Shown piece after piece: positions 44,110-53,225 of a stretch of 64,000 nucleotides of DNA. A program made the position numbers and the translations under genes. Within the stretch, counting starts at the first letter, position 1; every line of letters starts with the position of its first letter. This stretch comes from UBA1563 sp041667115 (GTDB taxonomy: Bacteria; Bacteroidota; Ignavibacteria; Ignavibacteriales; Ignavibacteriaceae): positions 1 through 64,000 of the forward strand of contig JBAYFO010000002.1 of the NCBI GenBank assembly GCA_041667115.1, in the 5' to 3' direction. The notes below the pieces were generated by a model. That model was given only the letters and a program-made list of their open reading frames with translations. It had not been told where the DNA came from and searched no databases.

Positions 44110-45189
44110 TTATCTCTCCTCTGTTTTAATTCTTGCGCCGCTAAGAAGTGTAAGAAGAATATCCTGTTTGGCAACCACAAGTTCTTTACCCGATAGTTCA
44201 TTGTTTCCAATTACAACGCCGTCCTCGCCGGTTTGAATAATATTTATTTTCGTCGCGACCGCTTTGTCATTCTCCTTTACAAAAACATAACTCATACCGT
44301 CTCTATTCAAAATTGCGTCAATAGGAAGTTTAATTGCGTTGCCGCTATAAACTTCAACATTAACTTCAACACGCTCGCCCGTTGTCATTCCATGAGCTTC
44401 AACATTTACTTTGTAAGCCGATAATCCGTTTAGTGTGGTATTTAAAGGAATTGCCTTATAATTTTTCTTTCCAACGTTGACGCTGTAAACCGGTAAATCA
44501 GCGGGGACGTAGAGCATCAAATAAAAATCACTGCTTGCGCTTAATGTTGCTACCGGCTGCCCCGGCATTATCATGTCTCCCGGGTTAACTATATTTCTGG
44601 AAATCTGTCCGTCAACCGAAGATTTTATAATTGCGTAGGAAAGATTATTCGTAGCATCATTCAAATTTTGCGTTGATGCTTCAACTTTGGCCCTTAGTTC
44701 CGCAAGCTGGCTTTCTTCCATTTCAGACTGCTCTATTGAAGCGCCCTTCACCGCTAAAAGTTCTAAAGTTCTCTTGTGTGTCGCTTCTAAATTTTTAAGC
44801 GCAGTTTTCGCGGCTAATAGTTGAGATTGAACGCTCGCTTTGTTCGCTTCTATTGTAGTTGCATCTAGCCGCGCGATTATTTCTCCTTTTCTCACGTACG
44901 CACCGCTGTTTTTTACATACTCAACTCGTGCCGCTATCTTAGAGGCTAGATTTACATCCATGTCATTTTGCGTTTGCGCCAGATACGGCAGCGTTAGTTT
45001 AACTTGTTGCAGCTGCGCTTTAATTGTTGACACGGTAATGGCATAAGTCTTTGCCGGAGGTAATGCTTCCTCTGATTTATTTGCTCTGATGAGAACGAAA
45101 ATTGCGGCAAGAATTATTAGAACCGAAACGCCGATCCCAATTTTCATTCCCTTAGATATTTTTGCCAGTTTATTAAATAAGGTTGTCAT
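44110..45189 (-). CDS. RND adaptor (membrane fusion protein)
   Basis: A 359-residue periplasmic adaptor. An N-terminal membrane helix (about 16-34) anchors it. The first lipoyl half contains KNSGAYVRKGEIIARLD, a helical hairpin follows (about 115-185), and the second lipoyl half has SSVDGQISRNIVNPGDMI. Beta-barrel and membrane-proximal domains complete it. Its start overlaps the end of the outer-membrane channel gene by 4 bases. Confidence 0.9.
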   Translation of the reverse strand: MTTLFNKLAKISKGMKIGIGVSVLIILAAIFVLIRANKSEEALPPAKTYAITVSTIKAQLQQVKLTLPYLAQTQNDMDVNLASKIAARVEYVKNSGAYVRKGEIIARLDATTIEANKASVQSQLLAAKTALKNLEATHKRTLELLAVKGASIEQSEMEESQLAELRAKVEASTQNLNDATNNLSYAIIKSSVDGQISRNIVNPGDMIMPGQPVATLSASSDFYLMLYVPADLPVYSVNVGKKNYKAIPLNTTLNGLSAYKVNVEAHGMTTGERVEVNVEVYSGNAIKLPIDAILNRDGMSYVFVKENDKAVATKINIIQTGEDGVVIGNNELSGKELVVAKQDILLTLLSGARIKTEER

Positions 45190-46469
45190 TCTACTATCTC
45201 CTCTATGCTGTTTCCATAAATAACGGCAAGCTTAACTAGCGTCTGCCACTTTTGCGCCTGCACTTTAAATAATTTTGATTTTTCAAGAGCTAGATCGTCT
45301 TCGTATTTCAAGTAGTCTTCCATCGTCATTTGATCGGATTGATAACTTACCTTTGCTATCTTCAATAATTCTTCTTTGTCTTTGATGCTGCTTTTATATA
45401 GCTCGATTGAGTTTTCAACTAGAGGGAGACTTCTTTGTAGTTGTACTGCTTGAGATGAAAGTTCAAGACTCGTTTTATCCAATTCGTTTTCTGAAGCTTT
45501 TACTTCCACAGCGCTTCTGCCTATTTGCGCGTATTGATCCATTGCAAGCAGAGGAATTTTTAATACCAAACCGATTGTGTAATAATTTTCGGCAATGTCC
45601 TTATTGTTATTATAAGCAGTCGCAAATCCCCTGTTAAAATTTCCTTGCAGCGCAAGCATTGGAAATAATTTTTCTACTTCAGCCCGGTGACCTAATCTAT
45701 CGGCTTCCAATTTTTCTTTTAAGGGATCGAGAGCTTTTATTTCTCCATCATGATAATTTCCGGTTTGCGTCATCGGAAGCGCATTTTTTAATGATACTCC
45801 CGTCAATGTTCTAATTCCCGCAAGGACTTCTTCTCGCTGCAGCGAAAGATCATTTTTCATTACGTCCACTTCGTTAACGCCGTTATTTATTTTAAGCAGA
45901 GATGATTCCGGAGCGCGTCCGTTATTTACTTTGATTGTTACAAACTCCTTTGTCTTTAAAAGAGAATTTTTCTTTTGTTCCAACGCTGTTCCTAGCGCGT
46001 CTATATAAGATAGATTAGAATTCAAGCTTACAAGCACCGCTTCATTCTTCAGTAGATTAATATATTTTTTATCTTCGGCGGATTTATACATCATCGAGGT
46101 TTTGGATGCCATCGTATAAATTGATTTCACAAAAATCGGCATTGACACTGTGGCTCCAATTCGATAAACATTTTGACTGAACGGCTGGGTCAGCGACGGG
46201 TCTTTAATTAATGTGAACATTTCGTTCGGAGGCAATGGCAATATACCCGTCGCTTTAGAGTAATAGTCATATCTTCCGAAAACATCTATGTTTGGGAAAA
46301 GATAACTATGAGCCATACTCTTTCCCGCGTCGGCTTGCTCTAGATTAATTTCATCGCTCATACTTTGCGGATGAGTTTTTAATGAATCGAAGAGCGCTCC
46401 GATATTCTTTACTTCCTGACCAAACAACATCAGCGGGATGAAAAGAAGAATTGTTATTTTTTTTAGCAT
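45186..46469 (-). CDS. TolC-like outer-membrane channel
   Basis: A 427-residue outer-membrane efflux protein. Signal peptide MLKKITILLFIPLMLFGQ. Two long helical repeats (about 30-210 and 240-425) are rich in Leu, Ala, Lys and Glu, with family features such as SLNSNLSYIDALGTALEQKK and a conserved second-repeat equivalent. It provides the exit duct for the RND pump. 25 bases separate it from the upstream uncharacterised gene. Confidence 0.88.
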   Translation of the reverse strand: MLKKITILLFIPLMLFGQEVKNIGALFDSLKTHPQSMSDEINLEQADAGKSMAHSYLFPNIDVFGRYDYYSKATGILPLPPNEMFTLIKDPSLTQPFSQNVYRIGATVSMPIFVKSIYTMASKTSMMYKSAEDKKYINLLKNEAVLVSLNSNLSYIDALGTALEQKKNSLLKTKEFVTIKVNNGRAPESSLLKINNGVNEVDVMKNDLSLQREEVLAGIRTLTGVSLKNALPMTQTGNYHDGEIKALDPLKEKLEADRLGHRAEVEKLFPMLALQGNFNRGFATAYNNNKDIAENYYTIGLVLKIPLLAMDQYAQIGRSAVEVKASENELDKTSLELSSQAVQLQRSLPLVENSIELYKSSIKDKEELLKIAKVSYQSDQMTMEDYLKYEDDLALEKSKLFKVQAQKWQTLVKLAVIYGNSIEEIVE

Positions 46470-46494
46470 TGCTGCCTCCTTTAATTAATATTTT

Positions 46495-47232
46495 TTACAT
46501 GGAAGCAATAAATGTTTTAGGAAAATCCATAGAGAAATTTGTATACAAACTATTTGCTGTTTTTGCATCATCGCTTTCAATTGCTTTTATCCATTCAGTT
46601 GCTGTTTTATTTATTGGAGCGAACTGCGCTTCAAAGTTTTCAGTGTGTTTTACTTTTTCGGTAGTTTGTTCTAACATCTTTTTTATCATTACGCCGTTTT
46701 CTTTTGCAAGTGTGATATTACCGGCATTAGCCATATCGGTTGTTAATTTCATTTGCACGTTAAGGGCAAACAGCATGTCGGTTAAATCAACCGTTCCGTT
46801 GTTTCTATGCATTCGTTCAAAAATTTGACAAAACGCACTACAATATTTGGTAGCTATTTTATAATTCTTCTGGTCGGCTAAAGTTTTTACAAGTGTTATG
46901 TTATCCGCAAAGTCGTCAAAATAACTTGCCCAGAGCGGATCGTTCTTATATTCAGATGGAGGATTTTTTTTGAATTTACGTGTTAATACTTCCAGTTCTG
47001 CGTCAGCAGTAGAAATTACTTCGCTAACTTGTTCTTCAGTTGGCGTTGCCGCTTTCATCGTTCCGCATACCATCACTGCTTTTTTATGGAAGCTGGAAGC
47101 TTCTTTATCAAATGCGGATCGTGCAGGAATAGTTGACGCTATTAAGTCGGTGTTGAAAAAATTCATTGATGATTTTCCTTCAACAAAAGGAGATTTTCCC
47201 GATTCATCCGAACGTGTTTTTTTATGTGACAT
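46495..47232 (-). CDS. Uncharacterised protein of the RND operon, 245 aa
   Basis: No family recognised. The first 45 residues are hydrophilic and disordered-looking, with no signal peptide or membrane helix. The rest is mostly helical. Notable features are C56 (VMVCGTM) and a C-x3-C motif with nearby His in CSAFCQIFERMHRNNG (about 132-147), reminiscent of a metal or heme site but not diagnostic. It lies between tetR and the outer-membrane channel in the same transcript, behind a second candidate operator. A role as cytoplasmic accessory or sensor of the efflux system is a guess. Confidence 0.65.
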   Translation of the reverse strand: MSHKKTRSDESGKSPFVEGKSSMNFFNTDLIASTIPARSAFDKEASSFHKKAVMVCGTMKAATPTEEQVSEVISTADAELEVLTRKFKKNPPSEYKNDPLWASYFDDFADNITLVKTLADQKNYKIATKYCSAFCQIFERMHRNNGTVDLTDMLFALNVQMKLTTDMANAGNITLAKENGVMIKKMLEQTTEKVKHTENFEAQFAPINKTATEWIKAIESDDAKTANSLYTNFSMDFPKTFIASM

Positions 47233-47250
47233 TTTTTTTCATTTATGTTT

Positions 47251-47266
47251 GTAATCATTTACTTAC
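47251..47266. promoter_or_regulatory. Candidate TetR operator, site 2
   Basis: GTAATCATTTACTTAC, matching site 1 upstream of tetR at 15 of 16 bases. It lies between tetR and the downstream efflux genes, so it may control an internal promoter. Confidence 0.5.
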
Positions 47267-47285
47267 TATTATAGACAAATTTTTT

Positions 47286-47873
47286 TTACTTTAGCGTTTT
47301 TAATATTAACGAATACATTCTCTTGCAAAAATTATCCACATTCATACCGTTTTTATTTAAAACTAATTCTATGTTAAAAGTTATAGGAATGCCCATATAA
47401 AGCACAGCTACATCCTCCGGATTTATATTTTTATCCCAAACACCTTCTGAAATCCCGTCTTTTACCATCTTTATAATGAATTGCTTTTGTTCGGAAAGTA
47501 TTTGGCTAAGTTTATCTTTTAGTACCTTGTCCCCTAAATGAGTTGCTTCCGAAAACAGAAGTATTGTAATCCCTCTATTTTCTTTGAGGTATTTAACATT
47601 CGTACAAAGATATTTGAACAATTTTTCTTCTGTCTTTACCGGACTGAGAACAATACTTCGCAGCGATCCTATTAAATCGTTAGCAACATCATCCATTATT
47701 CCTTTAATAATATCTCGCTTGGAGGAAAAGTGACGGAAAATAGCGCCTTCTGTAAAACCGATTCTTTTAGCTAGATTTCTTGTAGATAGATTATGCAGTC
47801 CTTCTTCGGCAATTATCTCCAGGACTGTCTTCTTTATCTGTTCCTGCCTAATATCTGTTGTTTCTCTTGTCAT
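47286..47873 (-). CDS. TetR-family repressor of the RND operon
   Basis: A 195-residue regulator. N-terminal HTH (about 10-55): NLSTRNLAKRIGFTEGAIFRHFSSKRDI. The helical C-terminal domain presumably binds the pump's substrate. First gene of the efflux operon, and two matching 16-base motifs occur upstream of it and just after it, consistent with autoregulation. Confidence 0.9.
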   Translation of the reverse strand: MTRETTDIRQEQIKKTVLEIIAEEGLHNLSTRNLAKRIGFTEGAIFRHFSSKRDIIKGIMDDVANDLIGSLRSIVLSPVKTEEKLFKYLCTNVKYLKENRGITILLFSEATHLGDKVLKDKLSQILSEQKQFIIKMVKDGISEGVWDKNINPEDVAVLYMGIPITFNIELVLNKNGMNVDNFCKRMYSLILKTLK

Positions 47874-47896
47874 CTCAAATTCACTCTAATAATTAT

Positions 47897-47912
47897 GTAA
47901 TCACTTACTTAC
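47897..47912. promoter_or_regulatory. Candidate TetR operator, site 1
   Basis: GTAATCACTTACTTAC, partly palindromic (GTAA...TTAC), starting 24 bases upstream of the tetR start codon. The near-identical copy at 47251-47266 supports it. Confidence 0.5.
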
Positions 47913-48041
47913 AAATATAATGTACTCACTATTCTTTGTCAAGTAATTTCTTAAAATCTTATAATTTATTTTTGAAACATTCCCGGTTGGACTCTACACT
48001 GAAGAAAGTTGATTGTTGATTTTACTCTAGAGAATAACAAC

Positions 48042-48091
48042 TTCTCTGTAGCTCACAGTACAAATAATCTTGCGCCGGAAGCCACAGAGAA
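48042..48091 (-). terminator. Possible terminator hairpin after cydB
   Basis: The arms TTCTCTGT and ACAGAGAA (8 bp, with a few more inner pairs) enclose about 34 bases, starting 28 bases after the cydB stop. The loop is long and the T tract weak, so the call is tentative. Confidence 0.35.
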
Positions 48092-48119
48092 AATGGTTGT
48101 CATTTTATTCGATTAGAAT

Positions 48120-49151
48120 TCAATAGCTATCTTTTGTTAGAATAACTTTACCTCTGAAAATGCGATAAATGACAATTGTATAAACCAAAACAATCGGTAC
48201 ACCTATCAATGCAATGATCAGCATCGTCTCAAGTGTTCTTTGTGTTGATGATGCGTTGTAAATTGTTAAACTATAATTTGCTAAATCGATGCTCGACGGA
48301 ACAAGTTTGGGGAATAGACTTACAGCGAATAATCCAACGATTGAGGCAATGTTAATTGCTGAAGCAAGAAAAGTATAGCCAAATCTCTTCGCTTTTAACC
48401 CAACCGGGATATAAACTATCGAAAGCAACAGCAAGATGAACAACATCCAGAATAATGGATTCTTTAACATTCCATGAAATAAATATGGGGCGACAAAAAA
48501 CGTCGCCAGTGTTGAAATAACATAAAGGACAATAAATCCCATCCAGGTCTTATTTGCCCAATCAATCATTTTTTGTTGATGGTTACCCTCTGTCTTCATC
48601 GTTAAATAAATTGCTCCATGCATTGTGAACATCACCAAGCCTAGGATGCCGATCAGCAGAGAGTATGGATTCAATATTCCGAGGAAAGTAATGTTGGATA
48701 CAATTTTACCATCAATAATTTCAATTGGCAAACCGCGCATGATGTTTCCGATAGCAACTCCATAAAGCAAAGCCGGGCCAAAGCTTCCGATAGCAAAAGC
48801 TAAATCCCATCTTCTTTTTGCCTCTGGAGATTCAGAAAACTTTCTGAATTCAAATGAGACTGAACGGAAAATTAAGAAGTAGAGGAGAAGCATAAATGCT
48901 ATATAGAATCCGCTAAATACCGTTGCATAAACAATCGGAAAGGCTGCAAATAAAGCTCCACCGCCTGTCAATAACCAGACTTCATTGCCGTCCCACACCG
49001 GTCCAATTGAGTTTATATTTATTTTCCTTTCGTTTTCATCTTTGGTAAAAAGTTGAATAACTCCAACACCAAGATCAAAACCGTCAAGTATAGCGTAACC
49101 AATTATTAATACCCCAACCAATAGAAACCAAATTATATTTAAGTCAATCAT
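48120..49151 (-). CDS. cydB: Cytochrome bd oxidase subunit II
   Basis: A 343-residue membrane subunit with about eight to nine helices. The N-terminus IGYAILDGFDLGVG and the following GPVWDGNEVWLLTGGGALFAAFP are hallmark sequences. It pairs with CydA to form the quinol oxidase that reduces O2 with high affinity. It overlaps cydA by 4 bases. No cydX-like small gene is evident after it. Confidence 0.95.
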   Translation of the reverse strand: MIDLNIIWFLLVGVLIIGYAILDGFDLGVGVIQLFTKDENERKININSIGPVWDGNEVWLLTGGGALFAAFPIVYATVFSGFYIAFMLLLYFLIFRSVSFEFRKFSESPEAKRRWDLAFAIGSFGPALLYGVAIGNIMRGLPIEIIDGKIVSNITFLGILNPYSLLIGILGLVMFTMHGAIYLTMKTEGNHQQKMIDWANKTWMGFIVLYVISTLATFFVAPYLFHGMLKNPLFWMLFILLLLSIVYIPVGLKAKRFGYTFLASAINIASIVGLFAVSLFPKLVPSSIDLANYSLTIYNASSTQRTLETMLIIALIGVPIVLVYTIVIYRIFRGKVILTKDSY

Positions 49152-50479
49152 TGCAATGCCTCCTTCGCTATTGGTTCAGGACCATGTTTAATTTTCTTAA
49201 TAAGTAGGAAGAGAAAAATTGAACCCAATAAAATATAAATTAATGCAAAGAGAATAATGGAGAAGAGGAGTTCGCCCGTGCCGACGGTAAATGAAACTGC
49301 ATCTTTGGTTTTCATAAGATGATAAACAATCCAGGGTTGACGACCGACTTCTGCAGCAATCCAGCCAAGTTGAATTGCGGCTAATGGAAGAGGGATAGAC
49401 CACATCAATACTTTTAATATTTTTTTATTCTCAAATAATTTTTTCTTGTACAACAGAAAAGCGGCAAGTGACATAATTGATATGAAATACATTCCAAGCG
49501 CCACCATATTATGGTAAGAAACAAATGTTAGAAATAATGGTGGAATATTTTCCCGCGGAAACTCGTTGATCCCTCTTATTTTTGCGTTGAAATCTCCAAA
49601 AGCCATCCAACTAAGTAATCCGGGAATTTCAATAGGAACTTTTAATGTCGGCGGATGATCGGTCGGGAAAGCAAAGATTGCAATTGGAGCTCCTTCTTGT
49701 GATGTATAAAGTCCCTGTGTTGCAGCAAATTTTTCAGGTTGTGTTACGGCAACTTGTTTTGCGTGTTCGTGACCAAACGGGAAAACTTCCAACACGGATA
49801 CGATCAAACCAAAAATGATTGCAAAGCGAAGTGAAGTTTTCGCAACTTCAACATGTTGTTTTTTTAATAAATAATATGCCGATACCCCGGCGACGAAGAA
49901 TGCCGCTGAAATGAGTGCGGCATCAATCGTATGATAGAATCTTGGCATGGTGGAAGGGTTAAAAACAGAAGCCCAAAAATCAGTTAATTCGGCACGACCA
50001 TTCCGAACAACATATCCGGCTGGAGTTTGCTGCCAGGAATTCGCAACCAGAATCCAGAACCCGGAAATTGTTGAACCTACTGCAACCATAAATATTGAAA
50101 ACCAGTGCGTCCCTTTAGAAACTTTTTCTCTCCCAAAAATATACAGCCCAAGAAAAGTTGATTCAAGAAAGAAAGCAAAAACACCTTCGGCGGCAAGCGG
50201 CGCACCAAAAATATCACCGACAAATTTGGAGTACTCAGCCCAGTTAGTACCAAATTGAAATTCCATTACAATTCCGGTTGCTACACCAACCGCAAAAATG
50301 AGACCTAATATTTTCCCGTAGAATTTTCCGATCGTTGCATAAACCTCATCCTTCTTTTTCCATCCGATTGCTTCGAATATTACAAGCATCCATGCTAGAC
50401 CGATTGTAAGTGGAGGAAAAATAAAATGGAAACCGATTGTCATCGCAAATTGAATTCGGGCTAAAAGAACTTGATCCAT
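49148..50479 (-). CDS. cydA: Cytochrome bd oxidase subunit I
   Basis: A 443-residue heme-bearing subunit. The heme b595 ligand is H18 (TIGFHFIFPP). The quinol-binding loop has the FGHEHAKQVAVTQPEKFAATQGLY block, and GRQPWIVYHLMKT is the signature near the C-terminus. The Q-loop is short compared with E. coli (about 520 residues), so it is of the short-loop (cyanide-insensitive-like) subtype. It follows the Rrf2 regulator gene by 31 bases in the same direction, and the AGGTCC-like Shine-Dalgarno is weak. Confidence 0.95.
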   Translation of the reverse strand: MDQVLLARIQFAMTIGFHFIFPPLTIGLAWMLVIFEAIGWKKKDEVYATIGKFYGKILGLIFAVGVATGIVMEFQFGTNWAEYSKFVGDIFGAPLAAEGVFAFFLESTFLGLYIFGREKVSKGTHWFSIFMVAVGSTISGFWILVANSWQQTPAGYVVRNGRAELTDFWASVFNPSTMPRFYHTIDAALISAAFFVAGVSAYYLLKKQHVEVAKTSLRFAIIFGLIVSVLEVFPFGHEHAKQVAVTQPEKFAATQGLYTSQEGAPIAIFAFPTDHPPTLKVPIEIPGLLSWMAFGDFNAKIRGINEFPRENIPPLFLTFVSYHNMVALGMYFISIMSLAAFLLYKKKLFENKKILKVLMWSIPLPLAAIQLGWIAAEVGRQPWIVYHLMKTKDAVSFTVGTGELLFSIILFALIYILLGSIFLFLLIKKIKHGPEPIAKEALQ

Positions 50480-50510
50480 AAGGACCTCCGAATAATTAAT
50501 TAATTGTTAG

Positions 50511-50939
50511 TTATTTAAGTGAATTACGTCTTATATTAGACTCTACAGCTATTTGTTTTATTGATTTGCTCGATAATTTTTTTTTCATTTCAACGAGCAA
50601 TTCACACCATATTGTATGTACGGAACACCATCGTATATCAGAACAAAACTCTTTATCTATCAAACACTTATTTAGAGCTATTGGTCCTTCAACCACTTGA
50701 ATAATTTCTAAAGGAGTAATGGTATCTGGATTTTTTGCAAGGGAAACCCCACCATGTTTTCCCTTTTTTGTTTTAATTAATCCGGCTGAAGAAAGTAGAG
50801 GAATAATTTTTCTTAAAAACATTTCAGGTATTTCTTGAGTCTTAGAAATTTCAAAGATCGTTGTAGTTTCCTTTGATTCATTTTCCACTAAATGAATCAT
50901 AGTTCTTATCGCGTATTCTCCTGCTAATGTAAGTTGCAT
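50511..50939 (-). CDS. Rrf2-family Fe-S regulator (NsrR/IscR-like)
   Basis: 142 residues from the ATG at 50939, giving the canonical start MQLTLAGEYAIRTM; a longer frame from 50990 adds a non-homologous extension. Winged HTH at about 25-60. Three cysteines with C-x6-C-x5-C spacing (CLIDKEFCSDIRWC) match an Fe-S cluster site of this family, so it likely senses NO, redox state or iron. It leads cydA and cydB, and a palindrome just upstream fits an autoregulatory operator. Whether it is NsrR proper cannot be decided by eye. Confidence 0.88.
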   Translation of the reverse strand: MQLTLAGEYAIRTMIHLVENESKETTTIFEISKTQEIPEMFLRKIIPLLSSAGLIKTKKGKHGGVSLAKNPDTITPLEIIQVVEGPIALNKCLIDKEFCSDIRWCSVHTIWCELLVEMKKKLSSKSIKQIAVESNIRRNSLK

Positions 50940-50961
50940 AATTTTTTCTCTTTTCATTCTT

Positions 50962-50984
50962 AATATGACAATTATTATCATATT
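50962..50984. promoter_or_regulatory. Candidate NsrR-like operator
   Basis: Arms AATATGACAAT and ATTATCATATT are separated by one base, with 10 of 11 positions complementary. The 11-1-11 architecture is the same as that of known NsrR sites. It lies 22 bases upstream of the Rrf2 start and so commands the rrf2-cydAB transcript. Confidence 0.6.
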
Positions 50985-51202
50985 TAACAAATAAAATATT
51001 TACTCTACTAATTACTTTACTTGAGAGGATTTACCGGAGGTGGGCATTCTATTCAGTAACAATATCAATTAATAAAATCATTCCCGACTTTTCATTTTCT
51101 TGATTTTCCACAAAAAGAATTTTGTTTGATCCTGGATGACTGATCTTACAGATAGAGTAATCATGTTGAAAATCCTACCTGTTAATTTTTAAGTAATAGC
51201 GC

Positions 51203-52186
51203 TTACACCATCCTCATAATTATTAAAAGCGAGCTTACAGAAATAATTATCCAAAGAATTACTCCTTGGACTAATGGTTTAACTCCAACAGTTTTTAATA
51301 CTTCCTTAGAAAGTCCTGCGCCGATCAGAAAAAGCGTAACCGTTAAACCGATCTTCGCAATATTAACGATTTGTCCGGAAATTCCAGTAATAAATGGGAA
51401 ATAAGTCCGAGCAACAGAAGCCGCAAGGAATAAAAAGATAAAATAAGGTATTGATATTTTTGAACTTTTATTTTTAAATAGAAATGATGTAACAAAAGCA
51501 ATGGGAACAATCCACAATGTACGGGCAAGTTTTACCGTAGTAGCAATTTGTAAAGCTACATTTCCATATTTAGCGGCTGCGCCAACTACCGAACTAGTAT
51601 CGTGAATAGCAATCCCTGCCCAAAAACCAAATTGAGTTTGTGTAAGATGCAGTAAATGCCCGATAATTGGAAAAATAATTAGTGCTACTGAATTCAAAAT
51701 AAATACAGTGCCTAAAGCGACCGACATTTCATTAGCATTAGCATTGAGTATCGGTGCGATTGCTGCAATTGCACTTCCTCCGCATATAGCAGTCCCTGAA
51801 GAAATTAGATGAGACGTTTTTTTATGAATATTCAACCACCTTCCAATATAATAGCCGATTATTAACGTCCCGAAAATGGATACAATTGTGAAAGGAATTC
51901 CTTCTTTCCCGACTTGCATTATTTTGCCTAAGTCCATTCCAAAACCTAACCCTACTACGGAAAATTGTAATAATATTTTTGTAGCCTTATGATTTAGGTG
52001 CAAATAGGGATGTCCGATTGAAAATGCGATTATTATTCCTATCGCAAGTGCAATGGGAGGTGAGGCGAAAGGCGTTAAACAAAATATTAGTGCAAAGATA
52101 AAAATCGCTTCACGTATACTGATATTCTTTAACGGATAAAAAATTTTGTTTTCTTTTTCATTTTGTAAGGTCTGGTTATTTTTCAT
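51203..52186 (-). CDS. YeiH-family (UPF0324) putative sulfate/sulfite exporter
   Basis: A 327-residue membrane protein with about ten helices. Signature segments are VVGLGFGMDLGKIMQVGKEG, SSGTAICGGSAIAAIAP and GIAIHDTSSVVGAAAKYG. The family is annotated as putative sulfate exporter, and E. coli yeiH is adjacent to the LysR regulator yeiE, as here. The LysR gene lies 104 bases upstream in the same direction. Substrate unproven. Confidence 0.88.
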   Translation of the reverse strand: MKNNQTLQNEKENKIFYPLKNISIREAIFIFALIFCLTPFASPPIALAIGIIIAFSIGHPYLHLNHKATKILLQFSVVGLGFGMDLGKIMQVGKEGIPFTIVSIFGTLIIGYYIGRWLNIHKKTSHLISSGTAICGGSAIAAIAPILNANANEMSVALGTVFILNSVALIIFPIIGHLLHLTQTQFGFWAGIAIHDTSSVVGAAAKYGNVALQIATTVKLARTLWIVPIAFVTSFLFKNKSSKISIPYFIFLFLAASVARTYFPFITGISGQIVNIAKIGLTVTLFLIGAGLSKEVLKTVGVKPLVQGVILWIIISVSSLLIIMRMV

Positions 52187-52290
52187 ACATCTTATTATTA
52201 TAAAATAAATTTTAACTAAGGAAATTGATGCACAAAACTAAGCAGTGGAAAGGGATGGGACTAATTCTAAATAGTTATTAAGTATTACTT

Positions 52291-53184
52291 TTAGTTATCA
52301 TAATGTTTTGCATACTTTTTAAAGAGTGAGGCTATTCCCGAAGGCGTTGAACCTTGCAATGAAATAAAGTCGAAAGTGCGGGTTACTTTTAATCCCTTCA
52401 CTTTTTTGATTGTCAATAAGCCGTTTCCCAATTCTTTTTGAATAGCTCGTAGAGATAAAAAGCCGAAGCTGTCATCATCTTCCAGATAGTATTTAATTGC
52501 TTCTGTACTTCCAAGATACATAACAACATTCAAATCACTCAATTTTATTTTTTTATTTTTTAAAGCGTATTCAAAAACCTCAAGAGTACCAGAACCCCTC
52601 TCCCGAAGAACAAGCGGCAGTTTCTTTAAATGTTCTAAATCCATAGGATCGTTTGTTCTAAATTTATTTTTAACACTCGTTGTTAAAACAAGTTCATCAC
52701 TAATAAAGATCTCATACTTAATTTCACGGCTTTTTATTTTTCCCTCAACCAGACCTAATTCAATTTCTCCACTAATAAGCGCCTCTGCAATTTGCTCTGA
52801 ATTGCCTGAAAGTAACGAGAGTTTTATTTCGGGATACTTTTTCTTGAACCCGGATAAGATGGGAGGGAAAACGTATTGCGCGATCGTTGTACTTGCCCCT
52901 AATTTCAATTCACCGATCTTTTGTTCTCTGTATAAATTAAGTTTATCCTCAAGATCTTTATGCAGTTGGTAAACTTTCTCTGAATAATTGAGTAATTCTT
53001 TTCCAGCTAACGTTAAATATATCCTACTTCCTTTGCGGGTAAATAAGGGAAGCCCGTATTCTTTTTCAAGCGCCTGGATATGTTTGGTAATTGCCGGTTG
53101 GGTTACAAACAATTCATTTGAAGCTTTTGTAAAACTTAAATTCTTGGCTACGGATAGAAATACTTTTAGTCTAAAGTCTAACAT
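52291..53184 (-). CDS. LysR-family transcriptional regulator (YeiE-like)
   Basis: A 297-residue regulator. HTH at about 15-45 (FTKASNELFVTQPAITKHIQALE), followed by a two-lobed effector domain containing LKLGASTTIAQYVFPPIL. The next gene on the strand is the YeiH-type transporter, matching the yeiE-yeiH pairing in other bacteria, where the regulator responds to sulfite/cysteine metabolism. Autoregulation and activation of the transporter are inferred from context. Confidence 0.9.
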   Translation of the reverse strand: MLDFRLKVFLSVAKNLSFTKASNELFVTQPAITKHIQALEKEYGLPLFTRKGSRIYLTLAGKELLNYSEKVYQLHKDLEDKLNLYREQKIGELKLGASTTIAQYVFPPILSGFKKKYPEIKLSLLSGNSEQIAEALISGEIELGLVEGKIKSREIKYEIFISDELVLTTSVKNKFRTNDPMDLEHLKKLPLVLRERGSGTLEVFEYALKNKKIKLSDLNVVMYLGSTEAIKYYLEDDDSFGFLSLRAIQKELGNGLLTIKKVKGLKVTRTFDFISLQGSTPSGIASLFKKYAKHYDN

Positions 53185-53225
53185 AAATTTATTTCGAAAG
53201 TTTATTCATAATGAGGTTTGCAAAA

